Part shown: piece after piece, positions 1-9,012 of the stretch | Layout of the letters: every line of letters begins with the position of its first letter | How positions within the stretch are numbered: the first letter of the stretch is position 1 | NCBI GenBank assembly: GCA_003228955.1 | Contig: QIGN01000163.1 | Coordinates: 1-43,891 of the forward strand | Direction: 5' to 3' | DNA from: Hyphomicrobiales bacterium | GTDB taxonomy: Bacteria; Pseudomonadota; Alphaproteobacteria; Rhizobiales; Methyloligellaceae | Length of the DNA: 43,891 nucleotides | The notes under the pieces: model-generated | The model's database searches: none | What the model saw: the letters and a program-made list of their open reading frames with translations, nothing else | Told to the model about the DNA's origin: nothing | Program-made: the position numbers and the translations under genes

Positions 1-225
1 CTCTTCGTACCGATCAATATATTCCTGTGGTCGTGTGTTGAGATGCACGCCTTTTTTGAACGAATCACCCGGTCCTGGCATCATAAAATTTGTGACGCAT
101 GTAAAACCGAACCAAGAGAGCTCTTTAGATATTGCGCTGCAGACATCTTTAAATGTCTTTTGCGTTTCTATTTTTTGTACAAAATCCAAAGGTCTATGTC
201 TGTACTCTGAGATATTCGACCGCAT
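1..225 (-). CDS. LuxR-family regulator, autoinducer-binding domain (N-terminal fragment, cut by window edge)
   Basis: The minus strand is open from an ATG at 225-223 to base 1, giving 75 residues without a stop. It reads as the start of a LuxR-type autoinducer-binding domain: a helix (FVQKIETQKTFKDVCSAISKE), then WFGFTCVTNFMMPGPGD, then LNTRPQEYIDRYEE. This matches the family pattern in which a helix leads into a GF strand, a pro/gly loop and a W-x3-Y motif. Here the usual Trp of that motif is Tyr (EYIDRY), which is common in divergent LuxR solos. The DNA-binding HTH would lie beyond the left edge. The frame stays open upstream of this ATG to at least 423, so the start is a judgement based on where family homology begins. 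The region is visibly AT-richer than the rest of the window, which suggests acquired DNA. No luxI is visible. Confidence 0.6.
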   Translation of the reverse strand, partial: MRSNISEYRHRPLDFVQKIETQKTFKDVCSAISKELSWFGFTCVTNFMMPGPGDSFKKGVHLNTRPQEYIDRYEE

Positions 226-512
226 CGCCCACTCATTTCCACGAATTAAGAACGAATTCTTGTCGGTGTATTCCAATATGTCAATGTTTCTGTTGGTACG
301 GGCAATTTGATCTAGGCAACACTCACGACGCTTTCGACCGTAATTGGCACAAAGCAGACATTCCAGCCTGTGCGGTTTGATATCCGCTTTCGACGGTAAT
401 GCGCACATCCCGTCATTGCCGGAATTGCCGCCTCGCCCCGGCAGCCCGGTTTGCAAGAATCCCGGTGCTCGTGGTTAACTTGTCCAACTGGTTCCGGATG
501 AGGAAAAAATTT
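226..512. other. Intergenic region with a short direct repeat and repeat-derived sequence
   Basis: This stretch separates the LuxR-like fragment from the secreted protein gene. It holds an imperfect direct repeat (331-350 and 387-406, sharing CTTTCGACSGTAAT then CGCAC or GGCAC). At 412-425 it holds GTCATTGCCGGAAT, which recurs at 31585-31598. The minus-strand conceptual reading (MCALPSKADIK) resembles translations of dispersed intergenic repeats that I remember from Hyphomicrobiales genomes. I take it as a repeat remnant, not a gene. Confidence 0.4.
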
Positions 513-1160
513 ATGTCCCGGTTGCTCGCGTTCGCTGTTTTGGTTTTTCTAAACCCGGTTCAGTCCGCTCCGGCCTCTGCCTCCGGCTACGACGCGTCAT
601 GGTACAAAGCCGGTTTCTGGGCGGGCGAATACCCTCATGGCGTCACGCTGAAAAAGAACGTGACAACCCAGATCCGCGCCGAGCCCGATCCCCACGCGGC
701 GAGGTCAATCGGCTGCACGCTGGAGAAAGGGGCGACTTACCATCCCTGGAACGAGAAACGGGTTGTTTCCTCCAAGCTGAAGTTCATCAGCTATGCGCCC
801 ATCGTGACCTACGAGATCGAAAAGCCGTCCACGATCACCCTGCGCGATGAAAAGACCGATACCGAGGTCAAGCTCTCCTTCGGCAAGGGAGATGAATGGA
901 CCTATCTGACCTACTACGCCGAAGGCATGTTCAAGATGGCCTTCAAGGGCACGAGCTATACCGCCGAACAGGAGCTAATCGAGGCCTCGAAGGAAAAGGG
1001 CGGCAAAGCATCGCAAAAGGCCCGCAATGTCGACGAATGGCTGAAACTGACCTGCGCCAACGGCGCCTCCGGATGGCTCCTTCTGGGGGAAGTCCTTGGT
1101 CAGCCTGGCTTCAGCGAACCCGAAATCCTGGACTATGGAAAGGCCTCCGACGCAAACTAG
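513..1160 (+). CDS. Secreted SH3-like domain hypothetical protein
   Basis: The product is about 215 aa. It begins with a typical signal peptide (MSRLLAFAVLVFLNPVQSAPASA), so it should be exported to the periplasm. The C-terminal half has the pattern of a bacterial SH3-like domain: a turn-rich beta segment ending in WLKLTCANGASGWLLLGE, like the closing strand of SH3b folds. No catalytic motif is visible. I chose 513 because TGAGGA at 499-504 is well spaced for a ribosome-binding site; ATG at 498 or 399 would add residues in front of the signal peptide. The TAG stop (1158-1160) lies inside the left arm of an inverted-repeat element, so the extreme C terminus may have been shaped by that element. 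Function unknown. Confidence 0.7.
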   Translation: MSRLLAFAVLVFLNPVQSAPASASGYDASWYKAGFWAGEYPHGVTLKKNVTTQIRAEPDPHAARSIGCTLEKGATYHPWNEKRVVSSKLKFISYAPIVTYEIEKPSTITLRDEKTDTEVKLSFGKGDEWTYLTYYAEGMFKMAFKGTSYTAEQELIEASKEKGGKASQKARNVDEWLKLTCANGASGWLLLGEVLGQPGFSEPEILDYGKASDAN

Positions 1161-1327
1161 GGTCCATACTCAATCAGATCCTACAGAATCATTTGACCGG
1201 GCTTTCCGGATGTCGTTTTGCCCCCTTGTGGTCCGCTCAGACCAAGGCGGGGAACATGCCTCGCCAGTAACCGCGAAAAAATCCGGTCAAATGGTTCCGT
1301 ATCAAGAAGAAAGGGTATGGACCCTAG
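1157..1327. repeat. MITE-like inverted-repeat element between convergent genes
   Basis: A 171-bp element is bounded by a perfect 13-bp inverted repeat, CTAGGGTCCATAC at 1157-1169 and its complement at 1315-1327. Nested inside is a second perfect 10-bp pair, ATTTGACCGG at 1191-1200 and its complement at 1283-1292. The offsets from the ends are almost symmetrical (34 and 35 bp). No transposase is encoded. The terminal CTAG tetramers supply the TAG stops of both flanking convergent genes. The structure fits a non-autonomous insertion or a RIME-type intergenic palindrome. Confidence 0.65.
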
Positions 1328-1890
1328 GTCGTGACTTTGTCTGGCGATTCCTCGCTGCCGGCATCTGATTTTTCATCTTTTTTTGAATCGGCAACGTTTT
1401 CGGCCTCACCGCCATCTTCCGCGCCATTTCCGCCCCTGTCGGCAGGCTTGGCTGGTGTTTTCGTGCCGGCACTCTGGCCCGAGGCACTCTGAGTTGACGT
1501 ATTGGCGCCATTTCCATCGGCGGCAACCTCCGGCTGCTGATCTTTGGAATCCTCGCCCGGCGCGCTGCCGCGTCCACGCCCGGCGCCCGCGCCGTTCATG
1601 CTGTCGCCCTGAGCCGCGGGTTGCTGGGCCTGATTGGCCATAATGATGCGATTGTAATGCTCGGCATGCTGCAAATAACTTTCGCCGGCCACCATATCGC
1701 CCGAAGAAAGAGCGTCGCGCGCGAGGGTGGTATATTTTTCCGCGATATGAGCGGCGTTGCCGCGAATCTTAACATCCGGACCGTTGGATTCCAGATTGCG
1801 TCCCAGCGGGTTCTGCACCTTGCGGCCACGTCCGCGCCCGCGGCGGTTTTGTTGTCCTTGCCTCATCGGCTTTCTTGTCCCGTTGGCCAT
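1324..1890 (-). CDS. DUF4167 domain-containing protein
   Basis: The 188-aa product starts with a basic Arg/Gly/Gln-rich tail (RRGRGRGRK) and then carries the conserved segment of DUF4167: SNGPDVKIRGNAAHIAEKY, TLARDALSSGDMVAGESYLQHAEHYNRI. The rest is low-complexity Gln/Ala/Gly/Ser sequence ending in an acidic tail. The family is nearly confined to Alphaproteobacteria and sits downstream of prfA-prmC there, as here. The RGG-like N terminus suggests nucleic-acid binding, which is inference. The stop (TAG, 1324-1326) lies inside the right arm of the MITE-like element. A 421-bp gap separates it from prmC, so it probably has its own promoter. Confidence 0.9.
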   Translation of the reverse strand: MANGTRKPMRQGQQNRRGRGRGRKVQNPLGRNLESNGPDVKIRGNAAHIAEKYTTLARDALSSGDMVAGESYLQHAEHYNRIIMANQAQQPAAQGDSMNGAGAGRGRGSAPGEDSKDQQPEVAADGNGANTSTQSASGQSAGTKTPAKPADRGGNGAEDGGEAENVADSKKDEKSDAGSEESPDKVTT

Positions 1891-2311
1891 TTTCGAAGTC
1901 CTGTCCGGTCGTCTATCGCCATTGCGCCCGGCTCATGCCGGTGTCAATGCCTGCTCGGTCTGGAGTGTTCCGTTCCGTTAAACTACCTGTCCCCATACGG
2001 TTTTGAATTTCTCGTCTCCTGAATTGCGAAACGCGCAAATCCGGACTCGGGTTCAATACCGTCAATAAAAGGGCCTGCCCCCTCGGATCCAGGAATGCAA
2101 AAAAGCAACCCTGCTTCCGGCTGGCAGCAAACCGGTCCGGATCGATCCAATTCGATCTGCCACAAAGACCCGCGCGATCCTTGTATCGAAGGCGTAATTT
2201 CCGGCTAATTTCGGCTTGCTCACGCTGACCCGCTTACAGTCATTCAAACGCGTCACGTTGATTTGACCCTAGCCTGATCGCGCGCAATTTCCAACCCCTT
2301 TTTGCATTCAT
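1891..2311. other. Intergenic region upstream of DUF4167
   Basis: This is 421 bp without a convincing gene. Both flanking genes point left, so the region should contain the promoter of the DUF4167 gene and the end of the prmC transcript. Short open frames on both strands lack ribosome-binding sites and coding character. I see no clear terminator hairpin with a T run. Confidence 0.4.
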
Positions 2312-3226
2312 CTACACGGATCGTAAACGCTGCCCGGCGACGCACCGGATGACCCGGGACAAATCCGTCCATTTCCGGATTTCACCGAAAACCAAACCGC
2401 CCCGCGGTTCCGCGAACATGGCGCTGACCGTCTCGTGCTGCCCGGCGCCGGCTTCAAACACCGCCCAGCCTCCGGGCGCGAGAACCTGGTCAATGCCCGC
2501 CAGTATCGCGCGATAGGCGGCGAGCCCGTCCTCGCCGCCATCGAGTGCGGCGCGCGGATCGTACCGGGCGACTTCCGGTTCGAGCGCGGCGATTTCACCG
2601 CTGGGAATATAGGGGGGATTTGCAACCACGAAATCGAACTTCCGGCCAAGCGGCCCGGCCCATGAGGCACACACAAAGCGCGCGCGCGCCCCGACACCGT
2701 GCCGCCGCGCATTGGCGCGGGCAATCTGAAGCGTTGCGGGGTCTGCATCGACGCCGATGCCGGTTGCCATGCTCAACTCGTGAAGCAGGGCAACAAGAAC
2801 GCAACCCGAGCCGGTGCCAAGGTCGAGGATGGTCAGGGGCGCATCTGACGCCCCCTCCCCGGCTAGTTCCAGCACCGCCTGCACAAGTGTTTCGGTGTCG
2901 GCGCGAGGATCGAGCGAGGCGGGACCAATGGTAAAACCCAGCCCCCAGAATTCCCGTTCCCCCGTGATCCGCGAAACCGGTTCGCGCGCGCAGCGGCGCT
3001 GGACCGCGAGATTGATCCTCTCCAGTTCGGCATCGCCGATCATCCGGCCGGGATTTGCGGCAACCTCCTCATGGGTCAGCCCGCAGGCATGGCAAATCAG
3101 CAGCCGCGCGTCGAGGCCGGGAGATGGCACGTCATGCGCGCGCAGTCGTGCCGCAAGCGCACGGGTGAGCTGGCCGAGATTTTCCAGTGTCCCGCCGCCC
3201 GGCGCGCTATGCGGCCGGCTGTTCAT
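2312..3226 (-). CDS. prmC: Peptide chain release factor N5-glutamine methyltransferase
   Basis: This class I SAM methyltransferase modifies the Gln of the GGQ motif in release factors RF1 and RF2 in the cytoplasm. The 304-aa product has an N-terminal helical domain (about 1-100), a SAM site [18 protein letters not shown] (about 133-150) and the diagnostic catalytic NPPY motif at 203-206. Length is normal for HemK/PrmC proteins. The start overlaps the end of prfA by 20 bases, so enzyme and substrate are translationally coupled, the usual arrangement. No strong Shine-Dalgarno is visible, consistent with coupling. Confidence 0.96.
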   Translation of the reverse strand: MNSRPHSAPGGGTLENLGQLTRALAARLRAHDVPSPGLDARLLICHACGLTHEEVAANPGRMIGDAELERINLAVQRRCAREPVSRITGEREFWGLGFTIGPASLDPRADTETLVQAVLELAGEGASDAPLTILDLGTGSGCVLVALLHELSMATGIGVDADPATLQIARANARRHGVGARARFVCASWAGPLGRKFDFVVANPPYIPSGEIAALEPEVARYDPRAALDGGEDGLAAYRAILAGIDQVLAPGGWAVFEAGAGQHETVSAMFAEPRGGLVFGEIRKWTDLSRVIRCVAGQRLRSV

Positions 3227-4295
3227 CTAGCGCGGCGAGCTGGCTCGCCTGCCGGTCGGTGATGAGCGCATCGATGAGTTCATCAAGGGCGCCCTCCAGA
3301 ACTTCGGGCAGCTTGTGAAGGGTCAGGCCGATGCGGTGGTCCGTGACGCGCCCCTGAGGAAAATTATAGGTCCGGATACGCTGCGAGCGGTCCCCGGTGC
3401 CGACCTGGCCGCGCCGGTCCGCCGCGCGCTCCGCATCCTGCTTTTCGCGCTCCTGGTCATAGAGGCGCGCGCGCAGCACCTTCATCGCCTTGGCCCGGTT
3501 TTTGTGCTGGGACTTTTCGTCCTGCTGGATGACGACAATCCCGCTCGGCAGATGGGTGATGCGAACGGCTGAGTCCGTTGTGTTGACAGACTGGCCGCCC
3601 GGACCGCTGGCCCGGAACACATCGACGCGCAAATCCTTTTCTTCCAGGTCGATGTCCACGTCTTCGGCTTCGGGCAGCACCGCGACCGTCGCGGCGGAGG
3701 TATGGATGCGCCCGCTCGATTCCGTTTCCGGCACCCGCTGCACCCGGTGCACGCCGGACTCGAATTTGAGCCGAGAAAAGGCGCCCTTGCCGCTCACGGC
3801 GGCAATAACTTCCTTGTAACCGCCCATGGCCGCCTCGCTGGCGGAGAGAATTTCCAGCTTCCAGCCCTTCAGGTCCGTATAGCGCTGATACATGCGGTAC
3901 AGATCTCCCGCGAACAGCGCGGCTTCATCGCCGCCGGTGCCGGCGCGAATCTCCAGAATGACATTCTTGTCGTCCGCCGCGTCCCTGGGGAGCAGCAAAA
4001 CCCGAAGGCCCTGCTCCATGTCCCGACATTTTTCTTCAAGTTCCGCCTTCTCGGCCCGCGCAAGCTCGACCATTTCCTTGTCGGCTTCGGCGTCACCGAT
4101 GATCCCGGCAAGCTCGCCGCACTCGGCCCGGGCGGCCCGTAGCGCGTTGATGGCCGCCACGATGGGGTCGAGTTCGGAAAACTCACGCGCCAGCTTCACA
4201 TAGATGTCCTGATCGGGACCCGATGTCAGTTCACCCTGCAGGACCTCCCAGCGCTGCACCAGCTGATCAAGCCTCTGTTCTGGTATTGCGGACAT
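3207..4295 (-). CDS. prfA: Peptide chain release factor 1
   Basis: RF1 recognises UAA and UAG stops on the ribosome and triggers peptide release. The 362-aa product has the N-terminal coiled-coil domain (about 1-110), then [22 protein letters not shown], the codon-recognition region [14 protein letters not shown] with the PxT tripeptide at 189-191, and the catalytic loop [15 protein letters not shown] with GGQ at 233-235. The C terminus ([17 protein letters not shown]) is also typical. PET instead of PAT is common in alphaproteobacteria. It lies 32 bp downstream of the HTH gene and overlaps prmC. Confidence 0.98.
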   Translation of the reverse strand: MSAIPEQRLDQLVQRWEVLQGELTSGPDQDIYVKLAREFSELDPIVAAINALRAARAECGELAGIIGDAEADKEMVELARAEKAELEEKCRDMEQGLRVLLLPRDAADDKNVILEIRAGTGGDEAALFAGDLYRMYQRYTDLKGWKLEILSASEAAMGGYKEVIAAVSGKGAFSRLKFESGVHRVQRVPETESSGRIHTSAATVAVLPEAEDVDIDLEEKDLRVDVFRASGPGGQSVNTTDSAVRITHLPSGIVVIQQDEKSQHKNRAKAMKVLRARLYDQEREKQDAERAADRRGQVGTGDRSQRIRTYNFPQGRVTDHRIGLTLHKLPEVLEGALDELIDALITDRQASQLAALDEQPAA

Positions 4296-4327
4296 TGTGC
4301 TCCGTTCTCGAAATTCTTGAGTGGCAA

Positions 4328-5173
4328 TCAGCGGAGTTTATCGGATTTCCGGCCATCGGGATCGGATATCTGCGGGCTCGGAGCGGTGTCATCCAACGGA
4401 CGCACCAGCTCCCAGGCGCTCCGCACCAGCCGCGGAATGGGCGCAGGCAGACTGTCGAGCGTGGACCATACCGCGCGCGGGCGCTTTGCCGCATACCACA
4501 CTCCGGCGCCAAGCGCGGCAACAAATCCCAGCAGGATTACCCAGTTCACGACGGGCCGCACGGCGCGCGCCAAACGTCCGGCCCCGGGCTTTCGGGTCTC
4601 TTCTTCGCGTGCCGGCTCCCGGATTTTGGGCTGCACCGGAGCGGCTTGTGGAACCGGCGGCCCGGCTGGCGGGGGTGGCGGCGCGGGGCCTGGCGCGGGC
4701 GGTTGCGGAGGGCCGGCCCTGGCGGGTGCGGGCGGAGCGGATGGCGGCATTGGCAGAGGAGAACCGGCGCCCGCGGGAAGCGCAGGAGGCGCGGGAGGCA
4801 TGGGAGGACCCGGCGGCGGCGCGGCCAACGGCTCCGCAACGGCAAGCTGCGCTTCCAGCCGCCGCAGAACAGGGCGGGCGTCCAGGCCCAGCATGGACGT
4901 ATAGGTCTTCACGATACGCTGGAGCTCGGACCATTCGGGCAGCCCAAGAACCCCGCCGCTTTCCAGCTCGGTTATGGTCTTGACCGGCGTCGCCAGCCGG
5001 CCCGCCATCTGTGCCCGCGATACACCGGCGGCGCGGCGCATCTCCTTGAAGATGACCGCCAGCTGCTCGTCATGTCCGGCCGGCATTTCCCTGATCCCGC
5101 GAATGTGCAGCCCTGTGCCTTTCGCCGCGCCGTCAGCCGGTGGCGCTGATGGTTCGCTTGGCTGGGATGACAT
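4328..5173 (-). CDS. RodZ-like membrane protein with cytoplasmic HTH domain
   Basis: The product is about 281 aa from the ATG at 5173. Residues about 35-95 form an Xre/RodZ-type helix-turn-helix ([30 protein letters not shown]). This is followed by a very Pro/Ala-rich linker (about 115-190), a single membrane helix ([19 protein letters not shown]) and a short C-terminal tail of about 55 residues. The topology resembles the cell-shape protein RodZ, but the large periplasmic domain is missing, so an equivalent role is not assured. The gene sits between ptsP and prfA. The longer frame to 5251 adds a non-homologous basic stretch, so I rejected that start. A transcription-factor role for the HTH is possible but less likely given the anchor. 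Confidence 0.75.
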   Translation of the reverse strand: MSSQPSEPSAPPADGAAKGTGLHIRGIREMPAGHDEQLAVIFKEMRRAAGVSRAQMAGRLATPVKTITELESGGVLGLPEWSELQRIVKTYTSMLGLDARPVLRRLEAQLAVAEPLAAPPPGPPMPPAPPALPAGAGSPLPMPPSAPPAPARAGPPQPPAPGPAPPPPPAGPPVPQAAPVQPKIREPAREEETRKPGAGRLARAVRPVVNWVILLGFVAALGAGVWYAAKRPRAVWSTLDSLPAPIPRLVRSAWELVRPLDDTAPSPQISDPDGRKSDKLR

Positions 5174-5317
5174 CTCCCGAGTGATTCCCTTTTTGCCGCA
5201 TTTGCGCCTCGATTGTTCCGGCCCTGGCCCCGCGGGCCTTCGGGCGCGCAATCGAGGCCCCCGCTGCGATTAAACCCAATCAGGCGGTCCACCGCAATGC
5301 GTCTGCTGGAATTAGAC

Positions 5318-7564
5318 TTAAATTTCGACGCCCGTGTCCGCCGCAAATGCGTCCAGGGCGTCCCTGACTGTACTTTTCTCTTCTGACAGGGCGTCAAGCA
5401 GTTTTTCTTTTGCCGCGCCGGCATTCAGTGAGCGAAGCATCGCCTTGACGGGACCGAGCGAGGCCGGCGCCATCGAGATCGAGCGAAATCCGAGCGCCAC
5501 CAGCGCCAGCGCCTCGAGCGGGTCACCCGCCATTTCACCGCAAAGCGTGAGCGGGGTCTTGTGCTGCTTCGCCTTGGCCACGATGTCACCCAGCATTCTC
5601 AACGGAACAGGCGACAGCGGATCGAATCGCCGCGCCACCTGTATGTTGTTCCGATCCGCCGCATACAGAAACTGCAACAGATCATTGCTGCCGACCGAAG
5701 CGAAGTCGACGAGCGGAAACAATTCATCGAGTTGCCACAGCAAGGCGGGCACCTCAATCATTGTGCCCAGCAGGAACCGTTCGGGAACGGGGTGGCCATG
5801 ACGCTCCATATGCCGGAATTCCAGGTCGATAAGCGCACGCGCGGCCTTCAACTCGCCAACGTCGGAGACCATCGGCAGCATGATCCGCACTTCGCCTCCG
5901 GCCGACGCGCGCATCAGGGCGCGCACCTGAATGCGCAACAATGCCGGGCGGTCGAGCGCCATACGGATTGCGCGCCATCCAAGCGCCGGATTCTCCTCCG
6001 GATTCGTGCGAAGATAGGGAAGCGCCTTGTCGCCGCCTATGTCGAGCGAGCGGAACACCACCGGCTTTCCATCCACTTCGCGCAGAACTTTTTCATACAT
6101 TTTCCGCTGCTCGCCGAGACGCGGCAGGGTGGCGGAGACCATGAACTGAAACTCCGTGCGGAACAGACCGATGCCATCGGCGCCGGTTTCGCGAAGATGC
6201 GCCAGGTCGACCAGCAACCCGGCATTCATCAGCAACTCGATCTCCACTCCGTCGGTGGTGATCGCGCGCTGGTCCTTCAGTTTCGCATACTGGGCCTGGC
6301 GCTGGGCCCTGAAGCGCTGTTTGTCCTTATAGAGGGACACGACGTCCTGGGAGGGGCGGATGTGAAATTCGCCCGCATCCGCATCGACAATCGCCGGATC
6401 GCCGGCCTCCAGCAAACTCAGCATACCGCCTGCCTGGCCGATCGCCGGAACGCCAAGCGCGCGCGCGACAATCGCCACATGACTGGCGGCGCCGCCTTCT
6501 TCCAGAACCAGTCCCTTCAGCCGGTCGCGGTCATAGTCCAGCAATTCGGCCGGACCCATGGTGCGGGCGGCAAGGATGGTGTCCCCGGGCAAGTCTTCCC
6601 CGGCGGCCGTGGTGCGGCCCGTCAGCACCCGCAAAAGCCTGTTGGAGAGATCGTTCAGATCGTTGAAGCGTTCGCGCAGATGCGGCGCTGTCTGGCGCAC
6701 GACGCGCGCCCTTGTCTCATTCTGGACCTTGGCGACGGCGGCCTCGGCGGTGAGGCCGGTCGCGACAGCTTCATTGAGCCGCCGCAGCCACCCCCGGTCG
6801 TGGGCGAACATGCGGTAGGCCCCAAGCACTTCGCGATGCTCGCCCGCGCGCGCCACGTCACCGCGCGCCAGCATGTCATCCACCGTCGCACGCAATTGCT
6901 CAACCGCCTCGCCAAGACGGCGCGATTCCTCCTGCGGATTATCCGCTATGAGCTTTTCAATGGCGACGCGCGGCACGTGGAACACGACATGACCGATTGC
7001 GATCCCCGCCGACAGCGCAACCCCGGAGACCATCCGCCCGCCCTGCGAGCGCCCTTCGCGGGCCGGCCCCAATTCACCGGAGGCCACGAGTTCCGCCAGA
7101 ACCATAGCGGTGATCTGCAAGGCTTCGACTTCTTCATCGCTATAGTGGCGCCGGGTGCGGTTCTGTACCGTCAGCACGCCTATCGTGCGGCCGCGCTGAA
7201 GGATCGGCACGCCCAGGAAAGAGTGGTAAATCTCTTCCCCGGTTTCAGGACGGAATGAGAATGCCGGATGGCCCTGGGCCTCGGGAAGATTGACCGGTTC
7301 AGCGGTTTCGGTCACCAGCCCCACCAGTCCCTCGCCGCGCGCCAGATGGGTCTTGTGCACCGCTTCGGCGTTCAGTCCCTCGGTCGCAACGAGTTCCATG
7401 GACTCATCGCGCCGGCGCAGGTAGATCGAACACACCTCGGCGACAATGATGGCCGCGATCTCCACGACAATCTTGTCCAGCCTCTCCTCGCCGCTCTCCG
7501 AATGCGCCATGATCTCGCGGAGACGGCGGAGCAGAACCTTGGGTGCTCCAAGTATTGCAGCCAT
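5318..7564 (-). CDS. ptsP: Phosphoenolpyruvate-protein phosphotransferase PtsP (enzyme I-Ntr)
   Basis: This is the first phosphotransferase of the nitrogen-related PTS: it takes phosphate from PEP and passes it to NPr, affecting nitrogen, potassium and PHB control. The 748-aa product has an N-terminal GAF domain (about 20-160, with EGLVGLVTETAEPVNLPEA). The enzyme I core follows, with the phospho-histidine motif GGAASHVAIVARALGVPA (His362) and a C-terminal PEP-binding barrel (LFRTEFQFM, RSLDIGGDK, MIEVPALL, GSNDLLQF). Length matches EI-Ntr with its GAF domain; sugar EI would be about 570 aa. It lies 80 bp downstream of lysC, an alphaproteobacterial arrangement. Confidence 0.96.
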   Translation of the reverse strand: MAAILGAPKVLLRRLREIMAHSESGEERLDKIVVEIAAIIVAEVCSIYLRRRDESMELVATEGLNAEAVHKTHLARGEGLVGLVTETAEPVNLPEAQGHPAFSFRPETGEEIYHSFLGVPILQRGRTIGVLTVQNRTRRHYSDEEVEALQITAMVLAELVASGELGPAREGRSQGGRMVSGVALSAGIAIGHVVFHVPRVAIEKLIADNPQEESRRLGEAVEQLRATVDDMLARGDVARAGEHREVLGAYRMFAHDRGWLRRLNEAVATGLTAEAAVAKVQNETRARVVRQTAPHLRERFNDLNDLSNRLLRVLTGRTTAAGEDLPGDTILAARTMGPAELLDYDRDRLKGLVLEEGGAASHVAIVARALGVPAIGQAGGMLSLLEAGDPAIVDADAGEFHIRPSQDVVSLYKDKQRFRAQRQAQYAKLKDQRAITTDGVEIELLMNAGLLVDLAHLRETGADGIGLFRTEFQFMVSATLPRLGEQRKMYEKVLREVDGKPVVFRSLDIGGDKALPYLRTNPEENPALGWRAIRMALDRPALLRIQVRALMRASAGGEVRIMLPMVSDVGELKAARALIDLEFRHMERHGHPVPERFLLGTMIEVPALLWQLDELFPLVDFASVGSNDLLQFLYAADRNNIQVARRFDPLSPVPLRMLGDIVAKAKQHKTPLTLCGEMAGDPLEALALVALGFRSISMAPASLGPVKAMLRSLNAGAAKEKLLDALSEEKSTVRDALDAFAADTGVEI

Positions 7565-7644
7565 AGAACTGGTTTCTCCAGGGCCAAGACTCTGGGCCGT
7601 GACCTGCGTCCGGTTGTTACGCCTTGAAACCCCGGCGACTCGGG

Positions 7645-8892
7645 TCAGGCTTTATCCAGGCCAAATAGTGAATGCAATGTACGCACGGCCAATTCCGAAT
7701 AGGCCGCGTCGATCAGAATGCTGATCTTGATTTCCGACGTGGAAATCGCTTCGATATTGATGCCCTTGCCGGCCAGCGCCTTGAACATCCGCGCCGCGAC
7801 GCCCGCGTGAGAGCGCATGCCGACGCCGATGGCGGAGACCTTGACCACATTGGTGGAGCCGCGCAGGTCTTCGTAGCCAATATCCTTTTTGACCTTTTTG
7901 AGAACATCGAGCGCTTTGTTCAGGTCAGCGGCAATAACCGTAAAAGTCAGGTCAGTCGTGCGCCCGTCGTCGGACACGTTCTGGACAATCATGTCCACAT
8001 TTATGTTCGCCTCGGCCAGCGGGCCAAACACGCGCGCGGCCACGCCGGGCTTGTCCTCGACCCTGACCAGGGTGACCTTGGCCTCGTCCTTGGTGTAGGC
8101 GATGCCGCTAACGACCTGCTGTTCCACCAGTTCATCCTCGTCGCAAACGAGCGTTCCCGCCCCTTCAGCTTCCCCGGAAACCTGATCGGGGGGATCGAAA
8201 CTCGAGCGCACCAGAAGCCTGACCTGGTGAAGCATTGCAAGCTGCACCGAGCGCGTCTGCAACACTCTGGCGCCGAGCGATGCCGTCTCCAGCATCTCTT
8301 CATAGGAGATTTTGTCAAGGCGGCGCGCCTGCGGCACGACGCGCGGATCGGCCGTGTAGATGCCATCCACGTCGGTGTAGATATCGCACCGGTCGGCGCC
8401 AAGGGCGGCGGCAAGCGCCACCGCGCTGGTGTCGGAGCCGCCGCGCCCCAGCGTTGTAATGCGGTTGTCCGGGGCAATCCCCTGGAAACCGGGCACCACC
8501 GCGACCTCGCTCTGCCCGAGCCGTTTTTTCAACTCCTGCGTCTCGATGCCCGTAATCAGGGCGGCGCCATGGGCATCATCGGTTCTGATGGGAACTTGCC
8601 AGCCCTGCCAGGAGCGCGCCGACACACCAATCGACTGCAAAACGATGGACAGCAGCCCGGCGGTCACCTGCTCGCCCGACGAGACAACAGCGTCATATTC
8701 GCGCGCGTCATGCAGCGGCGCGGCCTGTTTTGTCAGCTCCACAAGCCGGTCGGTCTGTCCGCCCATCGCGGAGACAACCACGGCGCATTGATTGCCCGCA
8801 TCGATCTCGCGCTTTACATGGGCGGCAACAATGCGAATCCGTTCCAGATCCGCAACCGACGTTCCGCCGAATTTCATAACCAGCAGGGCCAT
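7645..8892 (-). CDS. lysC: Aspartate kinase
   Basis: It phosphorylates aspartate as the first step to lysine, threonine, methionine and diaminopimelate. The 415-aa product begins MALLVMKFGGTSV, the signature KFGGTS. The kinase core contains GRGGSDTSAVALAAALGADRCDIYTDVDGIYTADPR. Two C-terminal ACT domains (about 265-415; FGPLAEANINVDMIVQNV and FKALAGKGINIEAIS) indicate feedback control by end products. Length is standard for monofunctional class II enzymes. It is divergent from ubiG and precedes ptsP on the same strand. Confidence 0.97.
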   Translation of the reverse strand: MALLVMKFGGTSVADLERIRIVAAHVKREIDAGNQCAVVVSAMGGQTDRLVELTKQAAPLHDAREYDAVVSSGEQVTAGLLSIVLQSIGVSARSWQGWQVPIRTDDAHGAALITGIETQELKKRLGQSEVAVVPGFQGIAPDNRITTLGRGGSDTSAVALAAALGADRCDIYTDVDGIYTADPRVVPQARRLDKISYEEMLETASLGARVLQTRSVQLAMLHQVRLLVRSSFDPPDQVSGEAEGAGTLVCDEDELVEQQVVSGIAYTKDEAKVTLVRVEDKPGVAARVFGPLAEANINVDMIVQNVSDDGRTTDLTFTVIAADLNKALDVLKKVKKDIGYEDLRGSTNVVKVSAIGVGMRSHAGVAARMFKALAGKGINIEAISTSEIKISILIDAAYSELAVRTLHSLFGLDKA

Positions 8893-9012
8893 AGCCGTTC
8901 CACATATCCGGTGCGCCCGCGCCAGGCGGATACACCTTAACTTTCGCGCGTATTCATAGTCGCTCCCCCGCGCCCCTGCAACAAAGCAGCGTCAGGCTTG
9001 ACAAGAACAGCC

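Noticed and set aside
2062-2256. Short minus-strand open frame in the prmC-DUF4167 gap
   Set aside because: No ribosome-binding site, no domain, and it overlaps another short frame; composition is not convincing.
3720-3735. PET instead of PAT as the RF1 stop-recognition tripeptide
   Set aside because: The PxT pattern is kept, and PET is common in alphaproteobacterial RF1; there is no sign of altered stop-codon use.
5561-7258. 565-codon plus-strand open frame opposite ptsP
   Set aside because: It is fully antisense to a well-supported gene, has no recognisable domains, and is rich in His, Gln and Arg as expected of a GC-rich shadow frame.
7672-8940. 422-codon plus-strand open frame opposite lysC
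   Set aside because: Antisense to a complete aspartate kinase; composition is that of a shadow frame.
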